The position numbers and the translations under genes were made by a program. Of a stretch of DNA of 64,000 nucleotides, positions 32,901-41,977 are shown one piece after another; positions within the stretch are counted from its first letter, which is position 1; each line of letters opens with the position of its first letter. This DNA is from Tanypteryx hageni (taxonomy: Eukaryota; Arthropoda; Insecta; Odonata; Petaluridae), in the NCBI GenBank assembly GCA_028673005.1, contig CM054116.1:24281840-24345839 (forward strand), given 5' to 3'. The notes beneath the pieces are model-generated. The model saw only the letters and a program-made list of their open reading frames with translations, had not been told where the DNA came from and searched no databases.

Positions 32901-34636
32901 GCGTAAATGTGAACGGACTATTGGGGTCTGCCCGATGGGTTGACTTTATAGTACAAGGTATTGCCACTATCTCGCCATTTACAGTGCCACTCGCTATGCT
33001 CCAATACTAGTTTGGTACTGTTTTTAATAATACAATTATTACATGTATTTTTTATTTTTACAACTTTATATTTAATCATTCCATACAATCCGAGTTGGCT
33101 CTGGTACCGCTTACCTCTGATTATCAAGACTCTATTGTAAAGTGCATCTGTTTCACCTTTTATCAACCCTTAGAACATCTTAACATATTATTACAATTGT
33201 AACTTACTGGAGCCACAATTTTTCCTGTCTGTCCAACCTGTAGGTCATTTGGAACATATCCTGCATCAACTGCTGCTCGAGAAGCTCCCACTGCTGCATT
33301 CAGTTTATCAGCAAGATCATACAGAAGTTTAAAGTTCTCTCCAGACTTCATTCCACGTCCTACAAAAGTTTTAATAGAATAAAATAAAACTAAAACAAAC
33401 CAAATTTAACAATACATACATTTATAATGAATCACTAACAAAAACAATTTATTTGATCTTTAAATAAAATCAAATGCAATAATTAAATATTGTCTGTATC
33501 ATTAACATCTAGAGGTTGAGCAATAAAATACATTTAATAAACGAGATTTTAGTCCAACCATATAATTCATTAAGGCTAGCTACTGAAGTCCTCCTAACCT
33601 CCACTAACAACCACTTTGGCACTTGTAAGTTCTGGACGATCACTTTTACTTAATTCCTGACTGACAAACTGAGCAAGATCAGTTTTATAGTCTCCAGCGG
33701 GAGCAGCCTCTGTTTTAGCACTGCCACCTTCAAGTTTTGCAGCTTCAAAGCTTGTTCCCCGAACACTGACCACTTTGACTGGATCTTTGGATTTCAGCGT
33801 AAGCACGGCATTTCCTGAAGACGATGCAAAACAAATTAACATACCACTGTTCATTTAAAGGCAGAAAAAAGGAATTACACAGTGAACATTTTCCATTATT
33901 TTTTCTAACCACAAGATCGATTTAAAATTATCCATTAATGCCGTTTGAACAATCAGATATCATACATTTAATGAATTTCAGAGAAAGATTTCAAATTATA
34001 GAATACACTTTACCTGCGTATATAGTTCTCACAAATGTATCCGGACTTTTAATATCAATAATATCTGAAATTGGAGACACATCTAACTTTGCGGCTATTC
34101 TTGGAAGGAGTGACTTGCCAAACGCTGTAGCGCCTGCTAAAATGTGCGTAAAATTAAACTGTTTCTGCGAAGCAAGCACTAAAGGCGTCAAGCTTTCTGG
34201 TAAGAATCCATGAAATGCTTCATTTTCTGCTACGATTATTCTAGCCAAGCCAGAAGCTTTGGAGAGTTGCTCAGCTATCTGAAAAAATTATGAGAAATGA
34301 CGTTTCTAAACAAATAATAATAAAACTACTAAGATGGAGTTATGAAAAAACTGGAGACTTGCTGGTCCACATTTGCTTCCAGCTACAAGAACTGATACTT
34401 CGCCTCCCAGTTTCTTAGCTGCAGTCAATGTATTCAAGGTAACAGGCATTAATTTTTCATTATGATGTTCTGCAATTACTAATGTACTTTGAAACCTTCT
34501 CAGGATAGTTGAAAACTGAAAAGTTTAAACTTTCGATTAAACATTTGATTACGTACGATAAATCTAGGATAAATAGCGCACTTTAATTAAATACCTTTTG
34601 ACCCCTAAATCCATGATTAACACACGTTGATAACAT
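17813..34636 (-). CDS. ETFA: Electron transfer flavoprotein subunit alpha
   Basis: ETF alpha forms, with ETF beta, the FAD-containing mitochondrial matrix carrier that passes electrons from acyl-CoA and other dehydrogenases to ETF-ubiquinone oxidoreductase. Exons on the minus strand are 34636-34595, 34515-34359, 34274-34014, 33814-33599, 33359-33208 and 17989-17813. They sum to 1005 bp, giving 334 residues (human 333). The N-terminus [24 protein letters not shown] is Arg-rich and amphipathic, fitting a mitochondrial presequence. The FAD-binding domain is unmistakable: [40 protein letters not shown], then [33 protein letters not shown]. The exon 3 acceptor CAGATAG|CT is chosen because the nearer CAG creates a stop. 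The last intron is 15,218 bp and contains most of the transposons described between 18 and 33 kb. Confidence 0.97.
17990..19093. other. ETFA: ETFA intron 5, 3' part
   Basis: No transposon ends or exons recognised. A short CT repeat is at about 18538-18552. Confidence 0.45.
19094..19422. mobile_element. Candidate hAT-like MITE
   Basis: The left end CAGGGGTCGAAAACAGGC looks like a hAT terminus, and the right end near 19410-19422 (complement CTAGGTTGGGCC) is a poor partner. The flanks share TAGAT. Support is modest. Confidence 0.35.
19934..20528. repeat. Dispersed repeat with ACTTTCTCCATA termini, copy 1
   Basis: It starts ACTTTCTCCATATACG and ends ATATGGAGAAAGT, an inverted terminal pair. Its first 31 bases fold back on themselves (ACTTTCTCC...AGAGAAAGT). 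Its first 210 bp or so are clearly related to the copy at 49751-50579, including TTTCAATGGAAATACAT and AAGGTCCCCTGAA. No coding capacity. I cannot place it in a known superfamily. Confidence 0.75.
20529..22332. other. ETFA: ETFA intron 5, unassigned with fragments
   Basis: A hAT-like right terminus is near 21032-21052 (complement CAGTGGTGACCAACC). A Tigger-like left terminus TACAGTAGAATCCCTTTATA is near 21995-22014. Neither has a visible partner. Nothing else is recognised. Confidence 0.4.
22333..23366. mobile_element. Outer hAT element, nonautonomous
   Basis: The left terminus CAGGGATGGGAAAACTTTTG at 22333 pairs with the complement of CATAGTTTGCCCA near 23355-23366, whose last bases look deleted. 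The flanks GACTGGGG and GACTAAAG share 5 of 8 bases. It is interrupted by a second hAT-like element at 22606-23322. Confidence 0.65.
22606..23322. mobile_element. Inner hAT-like element with perfect 8-bp duplication
   Basis: Flanked by ATCATGGG at 22598-22605 and 23323-23330, a perfect octamer. Termini TTGGGTTGCCATAT and the complement of TAGGGTTGCCAGAT form the inverted repeat. The interior is AT-rich and non-coding. It sits inside the outer hAT and is therefore younger. Confidence 0.82.
23530..26640 (+). mobile_element. RTE-type LINE, decayed and truncated at its 3' end
   Basis: A non-LTR retrotransposon with a 5' leader (about 23530-23975), an AP-endonuclease domain and a reverse transcriptase. 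The RTE/BovB-like assignment rests on the [10 protein letters not shown] start, GLSEVRW, and [11 protein letters not shown]...[11 protein letters not shown]. The coding region stops abruptly after [10 protein letters not shown]. The C-terminal region, 3' UTR and tail typical of the group are absent. LINEs are usually truncated at the 5' end, so this implies a later deletion. Confidence 0.85.
23980..26610 (+). pseudogene. RTE endonuclease/reverse transcriptase pseudogene
   Basis: Order: endonuclease start [10 protein letters not shown] (about 23980), [24 protein letters not shown]; catalytic SDHNLL near 24685; reverse transcriptase [41 protein letters not shown] and the catalytic KYADDQG at about 26041. 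Lesions: TGA at 24423-24425, a frameshift near 24480-24500, a frameshift near 25190, and TGA at 25753-25755 where FVDW/YEKAFD is expected. These four breaks make it inactive. Confidence 0.88.
26900..27640. mobile_element. Inverted-repeat element with internal tandem repeats
   Basis: The arm at 26908-26942 (TCAGTAAATATGCATTTTAG...) and the complement of 27576-27610 (TCAGTAAATGCGTATTTTAG...) agree at about 29 of 35 positions. Between them lie a duplicated AAAATATATTAGTTG segment and a three-unit 65-bp array. No coding sequence and no clear target duplication. A related fragment in inverse orientation appears near 35835-35915. Confidence 0.6.
27165..27374. repeat. 65-bp tandem repeat, 3.2 units
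   Basis: Units at 27165-27229, 27230-27294 and 27295-27359 each begin ACATTTT and end TTCCTCAAAGGG, with few differences. A partial fourth unit follows to 27374. Confidence 0.92.
28015..28125. repeat. 41-bp tandem repeat, about 2.7 units
   Basis: Units start at 28015, 28056 and 28097 with ATGGAAA(G/T)GAAA followed by (A/T)CCAA-type sequence. Its reverse complement resembles the stretch near 35845-35880. Confidence 0.75.
28398..28545 (+). repeat. About 54-bp minisatellite upstream of the transposase
   Basis: Units begin CGCC(T/C)TTTGAGTTTTC at 28398, 28449 and 28504, with CTTTCGAG(T/A)TTTCT as the shared core. It lies between the left terminus and the start codon, so it may be part of the leader. 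Confidence 0.75.
28595..30674 (+). CDS. Transposase, Tc1/mariner superfamily, split by a MITE
   Basis: Coding segments 28595-29256 and 29900-30674 join in frame to 478 codons without any stop once the 639-bp MITE and one TTAA copy are removed (643 bp in total). The N-terminus is Arg/Ser-rich ([15 protein letters not shown]), followed by a likely helix-turn-helix region ([20 protein letters not shown]). The catalytic residues are D in [10 protein letters not shown] in [11 protein letters not shown] and E in [13 protein letters not shown]. The count between the second D and the E is 82 residues, far longer than the 34 of classic Tc1. A DD82E group named Sailor has been described, as I recall; membership needs a search. 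The C-terminus is acidic ([17 protein letters not shown]). Confidence 0.88.
29257..29895. mobile_element. piggyBac-type MITE with TTAA duplication
   Basis: Starts CCCTTTGAGTGCCACGCCGA and ends TGGCACTAAAAGGG, flanked by TTAA at 29253-29256 and 29896-29899, the piggyBac target. The right subterminal region holds two copies of a GCCGATAGATC.GCC-like block. No transposase. It interrupts the transposase between GHTV and KKGW. Confidence 0.92.
30675..32101. other. 3' non-coding region of the long Tc1/mariner element
   Basis: About 1.4 kb between the transposase stop and the right terminus. An AACGCGAGTAC-like motif is repeated near 31793 and 31820. The region may contain further decayed insertions, none recognised. 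Confidence 0.5.
32112..32175. mobile_element. hAT-like terminus fragment
   Basis: CAGGGGCGGATCGAGGGAG at 32112, followed by GGCCCAGGGATT, resembles a hAT left end. No matching right end was seen. Confidence 0.35.
32206..32781 (+). mobile_element. Tigger deletion derivative
   Basis: Termini CAATAGAATCCCCAAATT at 32206 and the complement of CAGTAAAGCCCCCAAATT at 32781 are flanked by TA on both sides. Inside, a short start [17 protein letters not shown] at 32358 followed by a frameshifted [15 protein letters not shown] looks like the N-terminus of a Tigger transposase. The catalytic region is deleted. Confidence 0.78.
32782..33207. other. ETFA: ETFA intron 5, 5' end
   Basis: Nothing recognised apart from the splice donor CCA|GTAAGT at its right edge. 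Confidence 0.5.
33208..33359 (-). CDS. ETFA: ETFA exon 5
   Basis: Acceptor TTTTGTAG, donor CCA|GTAAGT. It encodes [20 protein letters not shown] and [19 protein letters not shown], the flavin-binding core. Confidence 0.97.
33599..33814 (-). CDS. ETFA: ETFA exon 4
   Basis: Acceptor ...CGTCTTCAG, donor G|GTTAGG. It encodes [20 protein letters not shown] and ends with ...[13 protein letters not shown]. Confidence 0.95.
34014..34274 (-). CDS. ETFA: ETFA exon 3
   Basis: It encodes [20 protein letters not shown] and [20 protein letters not shown], ending TFVRTIYA with donor G|GTAAAG. The acceptor is read as ...CAGATAG|CTGAG because this keeps the frame (GPA-T-EQL). Confidence 0.93.
34359..34515 (-). 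CDS. ETFA: ETFA exon 2
   Basis: Acceptor ...AACTTTTCAG. It encodes the end of the presequence ([10 protein letters not shown]) and then [20 protein letters not shown] with [11 protein letters not shown]. The donor is A|GTCTCC. Confidence 0.92.
34595..34636 (-). CDS. ETFA: ETFA exon 1 with start codon
   Basis: The 14-residue opening [14 protein letters not shown] with donor AAG|GTATTT begins the mitochondrial presequence. It is the only in-frame ATG upstream of the conserved part. Confidence 0.82.
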
Positions 34637-35035
34637 GATTCTTCAAATATAAAAACACACTAATGAAGAATTTGTTACCCAATCCGCAGGATTCTTACCA
34701 CTGCTGGACTGCTGGTAATATGCTAAAGGTCAGTTTCAGCGTTTCAGGATCCAAATGATGACCGTAATTGAACAATTGAACCCGATATGTAAGATAGTTG
34801 AAGCGATTATTTATAGGGGGCTAAGTTTCGTTATCGGCTTATCAGCGTTAACTACGAATGCAAATATTTGCGAGTTAAACGGTAATTAAGTAACTGCAAT
34901 GATAAATAATTATCAGTGTACACTTGAAATTTACATTGAGTACAGCGTTTTTAGCACGTTATTTAACAAGAAAAATGCGTTTATATGATCACTCCGCCTG
35001 TCCCTCTGTGGACAATCAACTTTTTTGTTTTAAGA
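34637..35035. promoter_or_regulatory. ETFA: Upstream region of ETFA
   Basis: The ETFA promoter should lie here, upstream of 34636 on the minus strand. No core promoter element could be named with confidence. Confidence 0.4.
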
Positions 35036-35753
35036 GATATTTGGAAAATTATTTTTGAAATACATAGCTCTCCTCAACCTATGATTTTTCCCTTCATTGT
35101 ATTTCCAAAGTCGTTAATAGTTTTTCCGCTAGGTGGCTCCAAAATCGGAAACTTCAAAATTTCCAATGGTATTCTAGCGAAATCAGTGCTGGATTTACGC
35201 ATAGACCTAGGGCGCCAAATTTTGAAAGGTACCCAACACTAATTGTGTGAGAGCACCAAATTATGAAATGCGTATAATCATAAAAGGCGCAAAGTATCTA
35301 AGAGACACCAGAATTGGACTACAAGGGAAAAGTTTTTCACTATTTTCAATGTCGTGTATTATTTTTATATTTTTAAAGAGAAAAAGGCGCACCGGAAAAG
35401 TGCCTATGGGCGCCACCAACTTAAATCCGGCCCTGAGCCAGACTACTGGAGATTTTTGGAAAATTCTTTTTGAATTAGAAATCTATTATAAACCAATGAA
35501 TTTTTCCAGTGATTGGATATTCCAAGTAGATCTTAGAATTTCTGCTAGGTGGCTTCACATTCAGATACTTCAAAACTTTGAAATGGTACTGTACTACTGT
35601 AGTTATTTGGAAAATTCCTTTGAATTAGATAGCTCTTAATAATCTATAACTTTTCCAGTGATTGGATTTTCCAAGTAATTCATAAGTTTTCTGCTAGGTG
35701 ACTTCAACTTCGGAAAATTCAAAACTTTGGAATGGTATTGTAGACAAACCACT
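35036..35753. repeat. Tandem array of about 150-bp units, three copies, one split
   Basis: Copies at about 35036-35183, 35452-35602 and 35603-35753 share TTTGGAAAATT, a TTTTCC(A/C)-rich middle, and CTAGGTG(G/A)CT followed by TTCAAAA(C/T)TT. The first copy is separated from the second by a hAT MITE. The copies have diverged considerably. Confidence 0.78.
35184..35435. mobile_element. hAT MITE inserted in the 150-bp array
   Basis: Left end CAGTGCTGGATTTACG and right end complement CAGGGCCGGATTTAAG form the inverted repeat. The interior repeats GGGCGCC near both ends. The flanking octamers AGCGAAAT and AGCCAGAC agree at 5 of 8. Confidence 0.78.
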
Positions 35754-36181
35754 GAAGCTAAAGGAGTGAGGTTTTCACAGATGGGAAGGTCTAGTGAATA
35801 TATATAACAGTGGGGGTTCCACCTGTCCTCTGTCCCACAGGTTGGGTTGGTTTCCTTTCCATATTCACTTTAGTCCCTCCCCCCAATTTTAAAGTGTCCT
35901 AATACCAAAAGAAAAGAATATATACAAAACTTGGAAATACGACAACTAAAATTATTATATTTATTTATCTGACAGTTTTAGACCATTTTGATGACATTTA
36001 AAAAAAGTTTTTTAAGCCAAATCATTGTCCCATTTTAGGTATTTCGGTGCCTCTTCCATTCTAATGTGTGGATGCATGAGCCAGCAGCGATCCAAACTCC
36101 ATTTTTGAGAGGGGGAGGTAATCATTAAAAAATAAACTATTTGAAAATATCTTCAAATAAATGATCTTCCTTATGTATATG

Positions 36182-37002
36182 CAGAGCCGTAGTGAGGGCA
36201 GGGCAACTGGGGCATGTGCATAGGGCACAGCTTCATAAGGAGGTGCCAAATGGAAGTCTTATTATACACTAGATAAAAATGTGAGTTACACGAAAACAAT
36301 AGGTAGAAAAAGGAAATTTTCTGAAAAGAAGGAAATTGAAGCGTCCTCAATACCTGAAACAACAGAAAATACTCTCTACCATGCAGTACATAAGGCAATA
36401 TATTCTCTTCAAACACAACTGTCGGTATGATTTACACCTTTATATGAAACCTTATGCTTTAAATTTTTAAGTTGTGCTGTATAAAACATGAAGAAGAAAT
36501 TATAAATTCCTGTAAAAATGCTACTAGTATACATAAAAATGATGTGGATGAATGCGAGTTAATCGGTTATCAGTTTGAAACACCACCTGCCTTCAATAAC
36601 AGTGCAAAAATTACGCAGAAAGAAATTTTAGGATTTCTTCAGAAATATGAACTTTTAAGTTCATTTTCCAATGTGGAAATTTTATTGAGAATTCTTTTGA
36701 AATTCACCACATCAATTTCTACTGGAGAGCATTCTTTTAGTAAACTAAAATTGATCAAAAATTACCTAGTCATCAATGAACCAAGAGAGACTTTCTGGTC
36801 TGGCCATCAATTGAAGATGACACTGCTAAAAATATAGATAATCAATATGTTTGCTGCAAATAAAGCTCAAAAAATAAAACTAAAGAAATGATTATTTTTA
36901 GTTAAATACCTTGTTGAAAATACGAACATAATTTTATTATATCATTTTGAGGAGCCAAAACCTCCTCTGCCCAGGTCACCAATAGTGGTCACTGTGGCCC
37001 TG
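36182..37002 (+). mobile_element. hAT element with transposase remnant
   Basis: Left terminus CAGAGCCGTAGTGAGGGC and right complement CAGGGCCACAGTGACC. The flanks TGTATATG and TATATATG agree at 7 of 8. Inside, 36472-36837 encodes the C-terminal hAT dimerisation region (STGEHSFSKLKLIKNYL), preceded by a decayed segment. The element is 821 bp, so most of the transposase has been deleted. Confidence 0.85.
36472..36837 (+). pseudogene. hAT transposase C-terminal fragment (ZMYM1-like)
   Basis: An open frame of 121 codons with NVEILLRILLKFTTSISTGE followed by HSFSKLKLIKNYL, the hAT dimerisation motif as found in ZMYM1/hAT-type proteins. It lacks the catalytic region. Confidence 0.75.
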
Positions 37003-37103
37003 TATATATGTTATAAATTGATGGAATAATATCATCCAAAGATCCTATGTAGGTAGGCATAACCTGTAATTTTGGGAATAATTTTGAAATGAAAAAATTT
37101 TCC

Positions 37104-37171
37104 TATGACAGGGAATTGAACATGGATCTTCAATTTGCCAGGCTGATATTCTACCACTGAACTACTGTAGC
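37104..37171 (-). repeat. Degenerate tRNA-like sequence, probably tRNA-derived repeat
   Basis: The minus strand reads GTAGTTCAGTGGTAGAAT, the D-arm/A-box pattern of tRNA-Gly-like genes, and ATGTTCAATTCCC, a B-box/T-arm-like stretch. The anticodon stem and T stem have mismatches, so it is not a functional tRNA. A pseudogene or the head of a SINE is likely. Confidence 0.5.
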
Positions 37172-37498
37172 TTTCTCGCCAACAACAGCTCCACTGTCGC
37201 TGTGCCCGATTAACTCTAAAGAACTGGGGGAGGCAAATCAGAACCTTGAAAATTTTTAAGAAAACCTGCTTCTACCTCTTACTTGAGGAAGGATTTCTTA
37301 CTTATTTACTCTCATGAATAACCATTCCTCTTGTTAAACAGCAAAGTTTTAAATAGTAAATATCTTCTAATTGAAATTTTAGACGGTTATCATATCTCTG
37401 CAACCCAGACTGGAGTATTTCTTGGTTTTGTTGTCTAAAACTGAAGGGCCCGAATAAACAGTAGTGCTACATCTCCAGGTCATCCGCAATAGAATCGC

Positions 37499-40040
37499 CA
37501 GTGGTGGCCTAAGCAATCTGGGGCCCTAGGCAAAGGTGCAAAGTGGGGCCCATCATGGGAAATAACTAAAGCAAAGAGAAGGTATAACGTTTATTTTTTA
37601 AGTAAAAACTATTACATAAATCTGACAAACATAGTATGTAACAGTAATTAATTCTAAATATTAAAATAAATATTATTCACATCATAAATTAAAAAATTAA
37701 CATGCCTGCAAATTGAAGTTTTGTTTCGAGGATCCCTTTTCTGCTCCTTTTGTTACTGAAGTCATCGATAAATTCCTGAAAATCAACACCCTCCATAGTA
37801 TCTTGCTCAATTGATAGGATAGCTAATGCGTTTAGTCTCTTGAGTCACTGTAGAGCGCAGCTACATCATAACTAGCTTTAATCGAGAAAAGTTACGTTCT
37901 GCAGCTGCGACAGTCACCGGTATGGTTAAAATAATACAAATAGCTATGTAAGTGTTTGGATAGACATCAGACAGCTCGTTCTCCATTAAATAGGCCAAAG
38001 CAGAAGCAGCATTCATTTCATCAGGAGTAACTTGACTAAAAATGCTATCCATGTCTTTGGAGTCTTTGTCAGACAACAAAAGCTCAAGGTCTTTACAATG
38101 TTTCATGAGATCGGATTCAGGTTTTCTATGTAATAGTGAAATGATGTATAGAAAGCCCAAGTTCTGAGCATGTTTTTCAAGTGCTTCAAAGTATTTTTTC
38201 ACAGAACCATCAATTGTGTAGACAACTCTGAAGAAGCTGATTTTAAAATCATCTTCTGCACCAATGACAGGCTCGTCTCCTGCTTCTTAGCAGAACATCT
38301 TTTTCTTTCTTTGGTATCTTTTCTCTGTAAACTGTGACATAATATCCAATTCAATTGCTAAGTCCTTTGCACTTGCAATGGCTGATTAAAATCCAGTCTG
38401 TATTCTCCAAGCCAAAAAATGAATTCTCTTATGTTTCACGCATGTATCTAAATGCATGTCGACAGACTGCCACATCTTACTGAATACATTCACTTTCACC
38501 AGTATGTCATACCATACAATCAATGACACTGAAATTGAAAGATCTTAAAACATCTAGGAGGGAAGTGATTTCACTTCTGATTATGGACTCTCCTTTGCTT
38601 TCATAAATGTCTTCCAAGGTCTTACATATTTCTCTTAGTTGATATCTGTTTTTACACTTTCAACTCTATGTTCCCATCTAGTGTTGGAAAAATGTTTTCT
38701 TTACTAGTAAGTATTGATCACCATTGAGCAGAAGCTGAAAATAATGTATACAAATGCTGGAGTACTCCAAACATGGTTTCAGCATCTGAATCTTGCATCA
38801 GCAAATAACAAGTTCCAGGTATAACACCGACATGGTGTAAAAAACACTCTTGGATTTCTCTGGAGGATTCTGGTTTGCACTCCTTTTTTCTCTCCCTACA
38901 TTTTTGCACCATTGTCATAACCCTGACCACAAAGATTAGAAATTTATAATCTAAGGGCTTCAAGTTCAGTTATTAGTCTTCATAAGATCTCTAAACCCCA
39001 AGAAATGCTCTTCTTCTTCTTTTAGTGTTACGTAGCATACAATCAATGTCATCTGTTCTACATGACTTATGTAACAAGTACCTAGGTACAGTCTAGAATA
39101 GTTAAGTAATATTTGGCATGCTTCACTTGATCCACAATTTCTTTTTGAAGCTTTGTAGCCATTAGTTGAATGAGTTCGTTTTGGATGTTTTTTCCCAATT
39201 ACTGATCTGAGAGGTCATGCGAACAGGAGCGTCTTATATGTTCCTAAATGACAGGGTCAAATTTTCCCAGTTCAACTAGCCAGAGAAAATTACCCTTTTT
39301 TCTGGTGTAGTTTATCACTGTGATCATGGAAAGCCATGTTGTGAGATGCTAGGTATTGCGTGATTGCTAGGAGTCTTTCTAATACATTGCGGCAGTGAAT
39401 TCTTTCATCATGTAAGTGCTTTTGGGTTAGCCTGTCTACTGTGTTTCCACTTCTCATTCGGTTTGATGTGTCGAGCCACTTTGACATTGCAACTTTGTGA
39501 TCTTTGCTGCTTTTGTGCTTAGGCAGAATTGTTTATATTCTTCCAATCTGACACACCTTCAGAGGCAATATTTAAAAGCAGTGACGGTGGAAACAGCTTA
39601 CACGCAAAGCAAATGATAGAATTCTTGCAATTTGAATAAACTAGCAAACACCTGTCATACTTTTCACTGTTGCATGCTAGTTTAATGTAGTGAGATGTAT
39701 TAAATGGCGATTAATGTCATCCTTTGAAGATTCATCATTCTGACATGGATTGGACCTTTTTCTATTATATATTAAAAAATACTCTGATTTAAAGGCATTT
39801 TCTATTCTCCTGGATCATCCCAAATGATTGTACAATGTTCTGGTGATTTTGAGATTGTTTCAGATCTGATAGGTGATGGAGGCATTTGCACGGGAGTATG
39901 AGACTCGGTATTACTGTCCTGAGTGCCATTGATGATGCTTGTGTCTGGAACAACTAAAGGAGACAGTGTTTCACTTTCGTTCAGCTTGCTGGAGTTAGAT
40001 CAACACTCTTGGTCTGAACCTTTATTTTCTTGAGTATGTA
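37499..40040 (-). mobile_element. Large hAT element, heavily decayed
   Basis: The left terminus is CAGTGGTGGCCTAAGC at 37499, with the GGGGCCCTAGGCAAAGG motif common to this hAT group. The minus strand carries a ZMYM1-like hAT transposase in many broken pieces between about 39970 and 37861. The right terminus was not identified. Confidence 0.7.
37861..39970 (-). pseudogene. hAT transposase pseudogene (ZMYM1-like)
   Basis: From the N-terminal side: EHCTIIWDDPGE near 39800, YIIEKGPIHVR near 39745, GNFLWLVELGKFDPV near 39270, then the C-terminal dimerisation region ENELSDVYPNTYIAICIILT followed by IPVTVAAAERNFSRLKLV at 37861-37990. Stops and frameshifts occur throughout. Confidence 0.75.
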
Positions 40041-40710
40041 AGTCAGTGATGTCCAAACGGTAGCTTGCAGGCGCCTGGTAGCCCATGAAGCTTTTTCCAG
40101 GCACCCATGGAACTAATTTTATAATTCAGTTAGTCAATACAAAATATCATTCCACTCAAAAAAAATTTTAGTGAGACAAAGTGTTTGGAAACAATCTTTG
40201 CAACATCATCGAAAGCATGCCTTTGATTCGAAGAGATACAATGTCATTGGACTGATGGTTACAATCAAAGACTAGTACCCCTACGGAAAGACCGTTAACT
40301 TAATGCTATAAAACAATTCCCAGGTTTCCCATGGAGGGGCGACAATCGATGGGTCAACGAAAAAATTTGGAACTACATGTTAACGAATGCTAGCGTGACG
40401 TCATTACAGGATGTCCCTCGCCCCCTTCCCCTCCCGTTTTATTACGATAATCATAGCGCATATAAATTGCATGGACATAAATGAAAGAATTGCATATAAG
40501 ATATCAAATTTATTACCATATATCACACATTGCGAGAGTACAAAGTCATTATCAAATTACATAACAGCGAGGTATTTTTACATAAATATTATACAATAAA
40601 GATATAAAAATGAATTATTGAAACAGAATTTGATAACGTTAATACCTTTTATGCATGAAACGTATTTAAAGCAAATTCACGTGGGCGACGAAAAACGTCA
40701 AACTTTCACG
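40041..40710. other. Intergenic, with one hAT-like terminus
   Basis: CAGTGATGTCCAAACGGTAG at 40044 is typical of a hAT left end, followed by GGCGCCTGGTAGCCC. No partner found. The rest is unassigned. Confidence 0.4.
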
Positions 40711-40794
40711 TCAAGAATGAATTTGTGGATCAAGCAAAAATCTATTTGTAAAGTGATTTCTTCGGCCCTGGAACACATTCTTTTTCTGTTGCAC
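40711..40794 (-). CDS. Possible terminal exon after the THAP exon
   Basis: A strong acceptor TTCTTTTTACAG precedes VQQKKNVFQGRRNHFTNRFL and then LDPQIHS and a stop, in phase with the exon at 41475-41633. The link is inferred from splice signals only. Confidence 0.35.
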   Translation of the reverse strand: MQQKKNVFQGRRNHFTNRFLLDPQIHS

Positions 40795-41474
40795 CTGTAA
40801 AAAGAACGAAAATGAATATCTAAGAATGTCAATCATTAAACCTGCTAAACCTAATGAAATTGATGCAGGAGGCAATGGGCATGCTTCAAATGTTGCAATA
40901 AATGTAAAATAAGGCAAATGCGCTTACGGCCCATAAACAATGTTTCTATGAAGATCACATTACCATTTGTAAAATTAAACACATCACATTGCACTAGAAA
41001 ATGTCCACTTTATCTATAATTTACTCTAAGCACAGTTGTATTTGCTGACGTTTACGTGATCACAGCAGTTACAGTTAGCCCATTTAAGATCTATATGTAT
41101 TCATCATATAACAAGGAAAACTTTTGATTAGAAATTTCAATTTCTTGATCGAAAAATATATACATATTTCTAAATATGTTTTGAAACAAAGAATTATCTT
41201 AAAGTCTAGGATTATAAACAAATGCATAATGAGAAACAAGAAATAATCAAGTTAACAAATTCTGAAAACTCAAAATATTTCAAATTAAAACAATGAGACA
41301 TCACTATGGTATACTTATTTCATTCTATTACAAGCACAATTCTATCCCCTGGCATTTATGTTGCAGTTTAACTTCCAAACTGACTATAATCTACTGATAA
41401 CCGCGAGAAGTTTTAAACAGAAATTTCAATTACTCAGTCTAAAATTACGGCTTATTTTGTGAACTGACACGTAC

Positions 41475-41633
41475 CATATTCACGGTCAGGGCAATGGATG
41501 GCACAGCTAGGTGGAGTAAGCGAGGCTTAACACCTAAAAATGAGAAACATTTTCTCTCAAAATGCTTCTCGCACACAAAAAACGAGAGAAATTTCTTTCC
41601 TTCCTTGCTAGGAGATCTATCCAGTGCAGGTAT
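41475..41633 (-). CDS. THAP-domain exon (partial)
   Basis: A 53-codon exon with acceptor TTTCTTAACAG and donor ATG|GTACGT. It encodes PSKEGKKFLSFFVCEKHFER and LHLAVPSIAL. This fits the second half of a THAP zinc finger: C-x2-H (VCEKHF), hydrophobics, and the terminal AVP box. THAP domains bind DNA; they occur in host regulators and at the N-terminus of P-element transposases. The exon with the first C-x2-4-C pair was not found. A consensus donor CAG|GTAAGT on the same strand at 41742 may mark an upstream exon, but its reading frame does not supply the missing half. Host gene fragment or transposon exon cannot be decided here. Confidence 0.5.
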
Positions 41634-41929
41634 CTGTTAAGAAAATATAAAAGCATTCTCGCAAAACACATTCATATAACACTTCGTAGAACTAGTTCGT
41701 TAGAATTTCTTTTAAAAAATATATGATATTTTTAAGACTTACCTGGCTCTGTTGATTGGAGATCAGAACAAATTCATTCTGTCACGTTTTCTTAAACAGT
41801 GGTGAATGCATATCTACTTGAGAAAATCGAGCAACTGTCAATTGCTCAATAAGCAATGGCGAACTTATATCAAGCAAAATGGCCGCTGTTCCGCTATTAT
41901 ACACAAGGAACGTTTGGCGCTGTGGTGAT

Positions 41930-41977
41930 GCGGTAGAGAGAGAGAAATAGAGGGAGAAAAAGAGAGAGCTGACAGCG
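41930..41977. repeat. GA-rich microsatellite
   Basis: A run of GAGAGAGAGAAATAGAGGG and AAAAAGAGAGAG. It lies next to an unusually GC-rich patch (41977-42003) for this window. Confidence 0.8.

Noticed and set aside
37104..37171. Functional tRNA gene
   Set aside because: Anticodon and T stems have several mismatches; kept only as a tRNA-like repeat.
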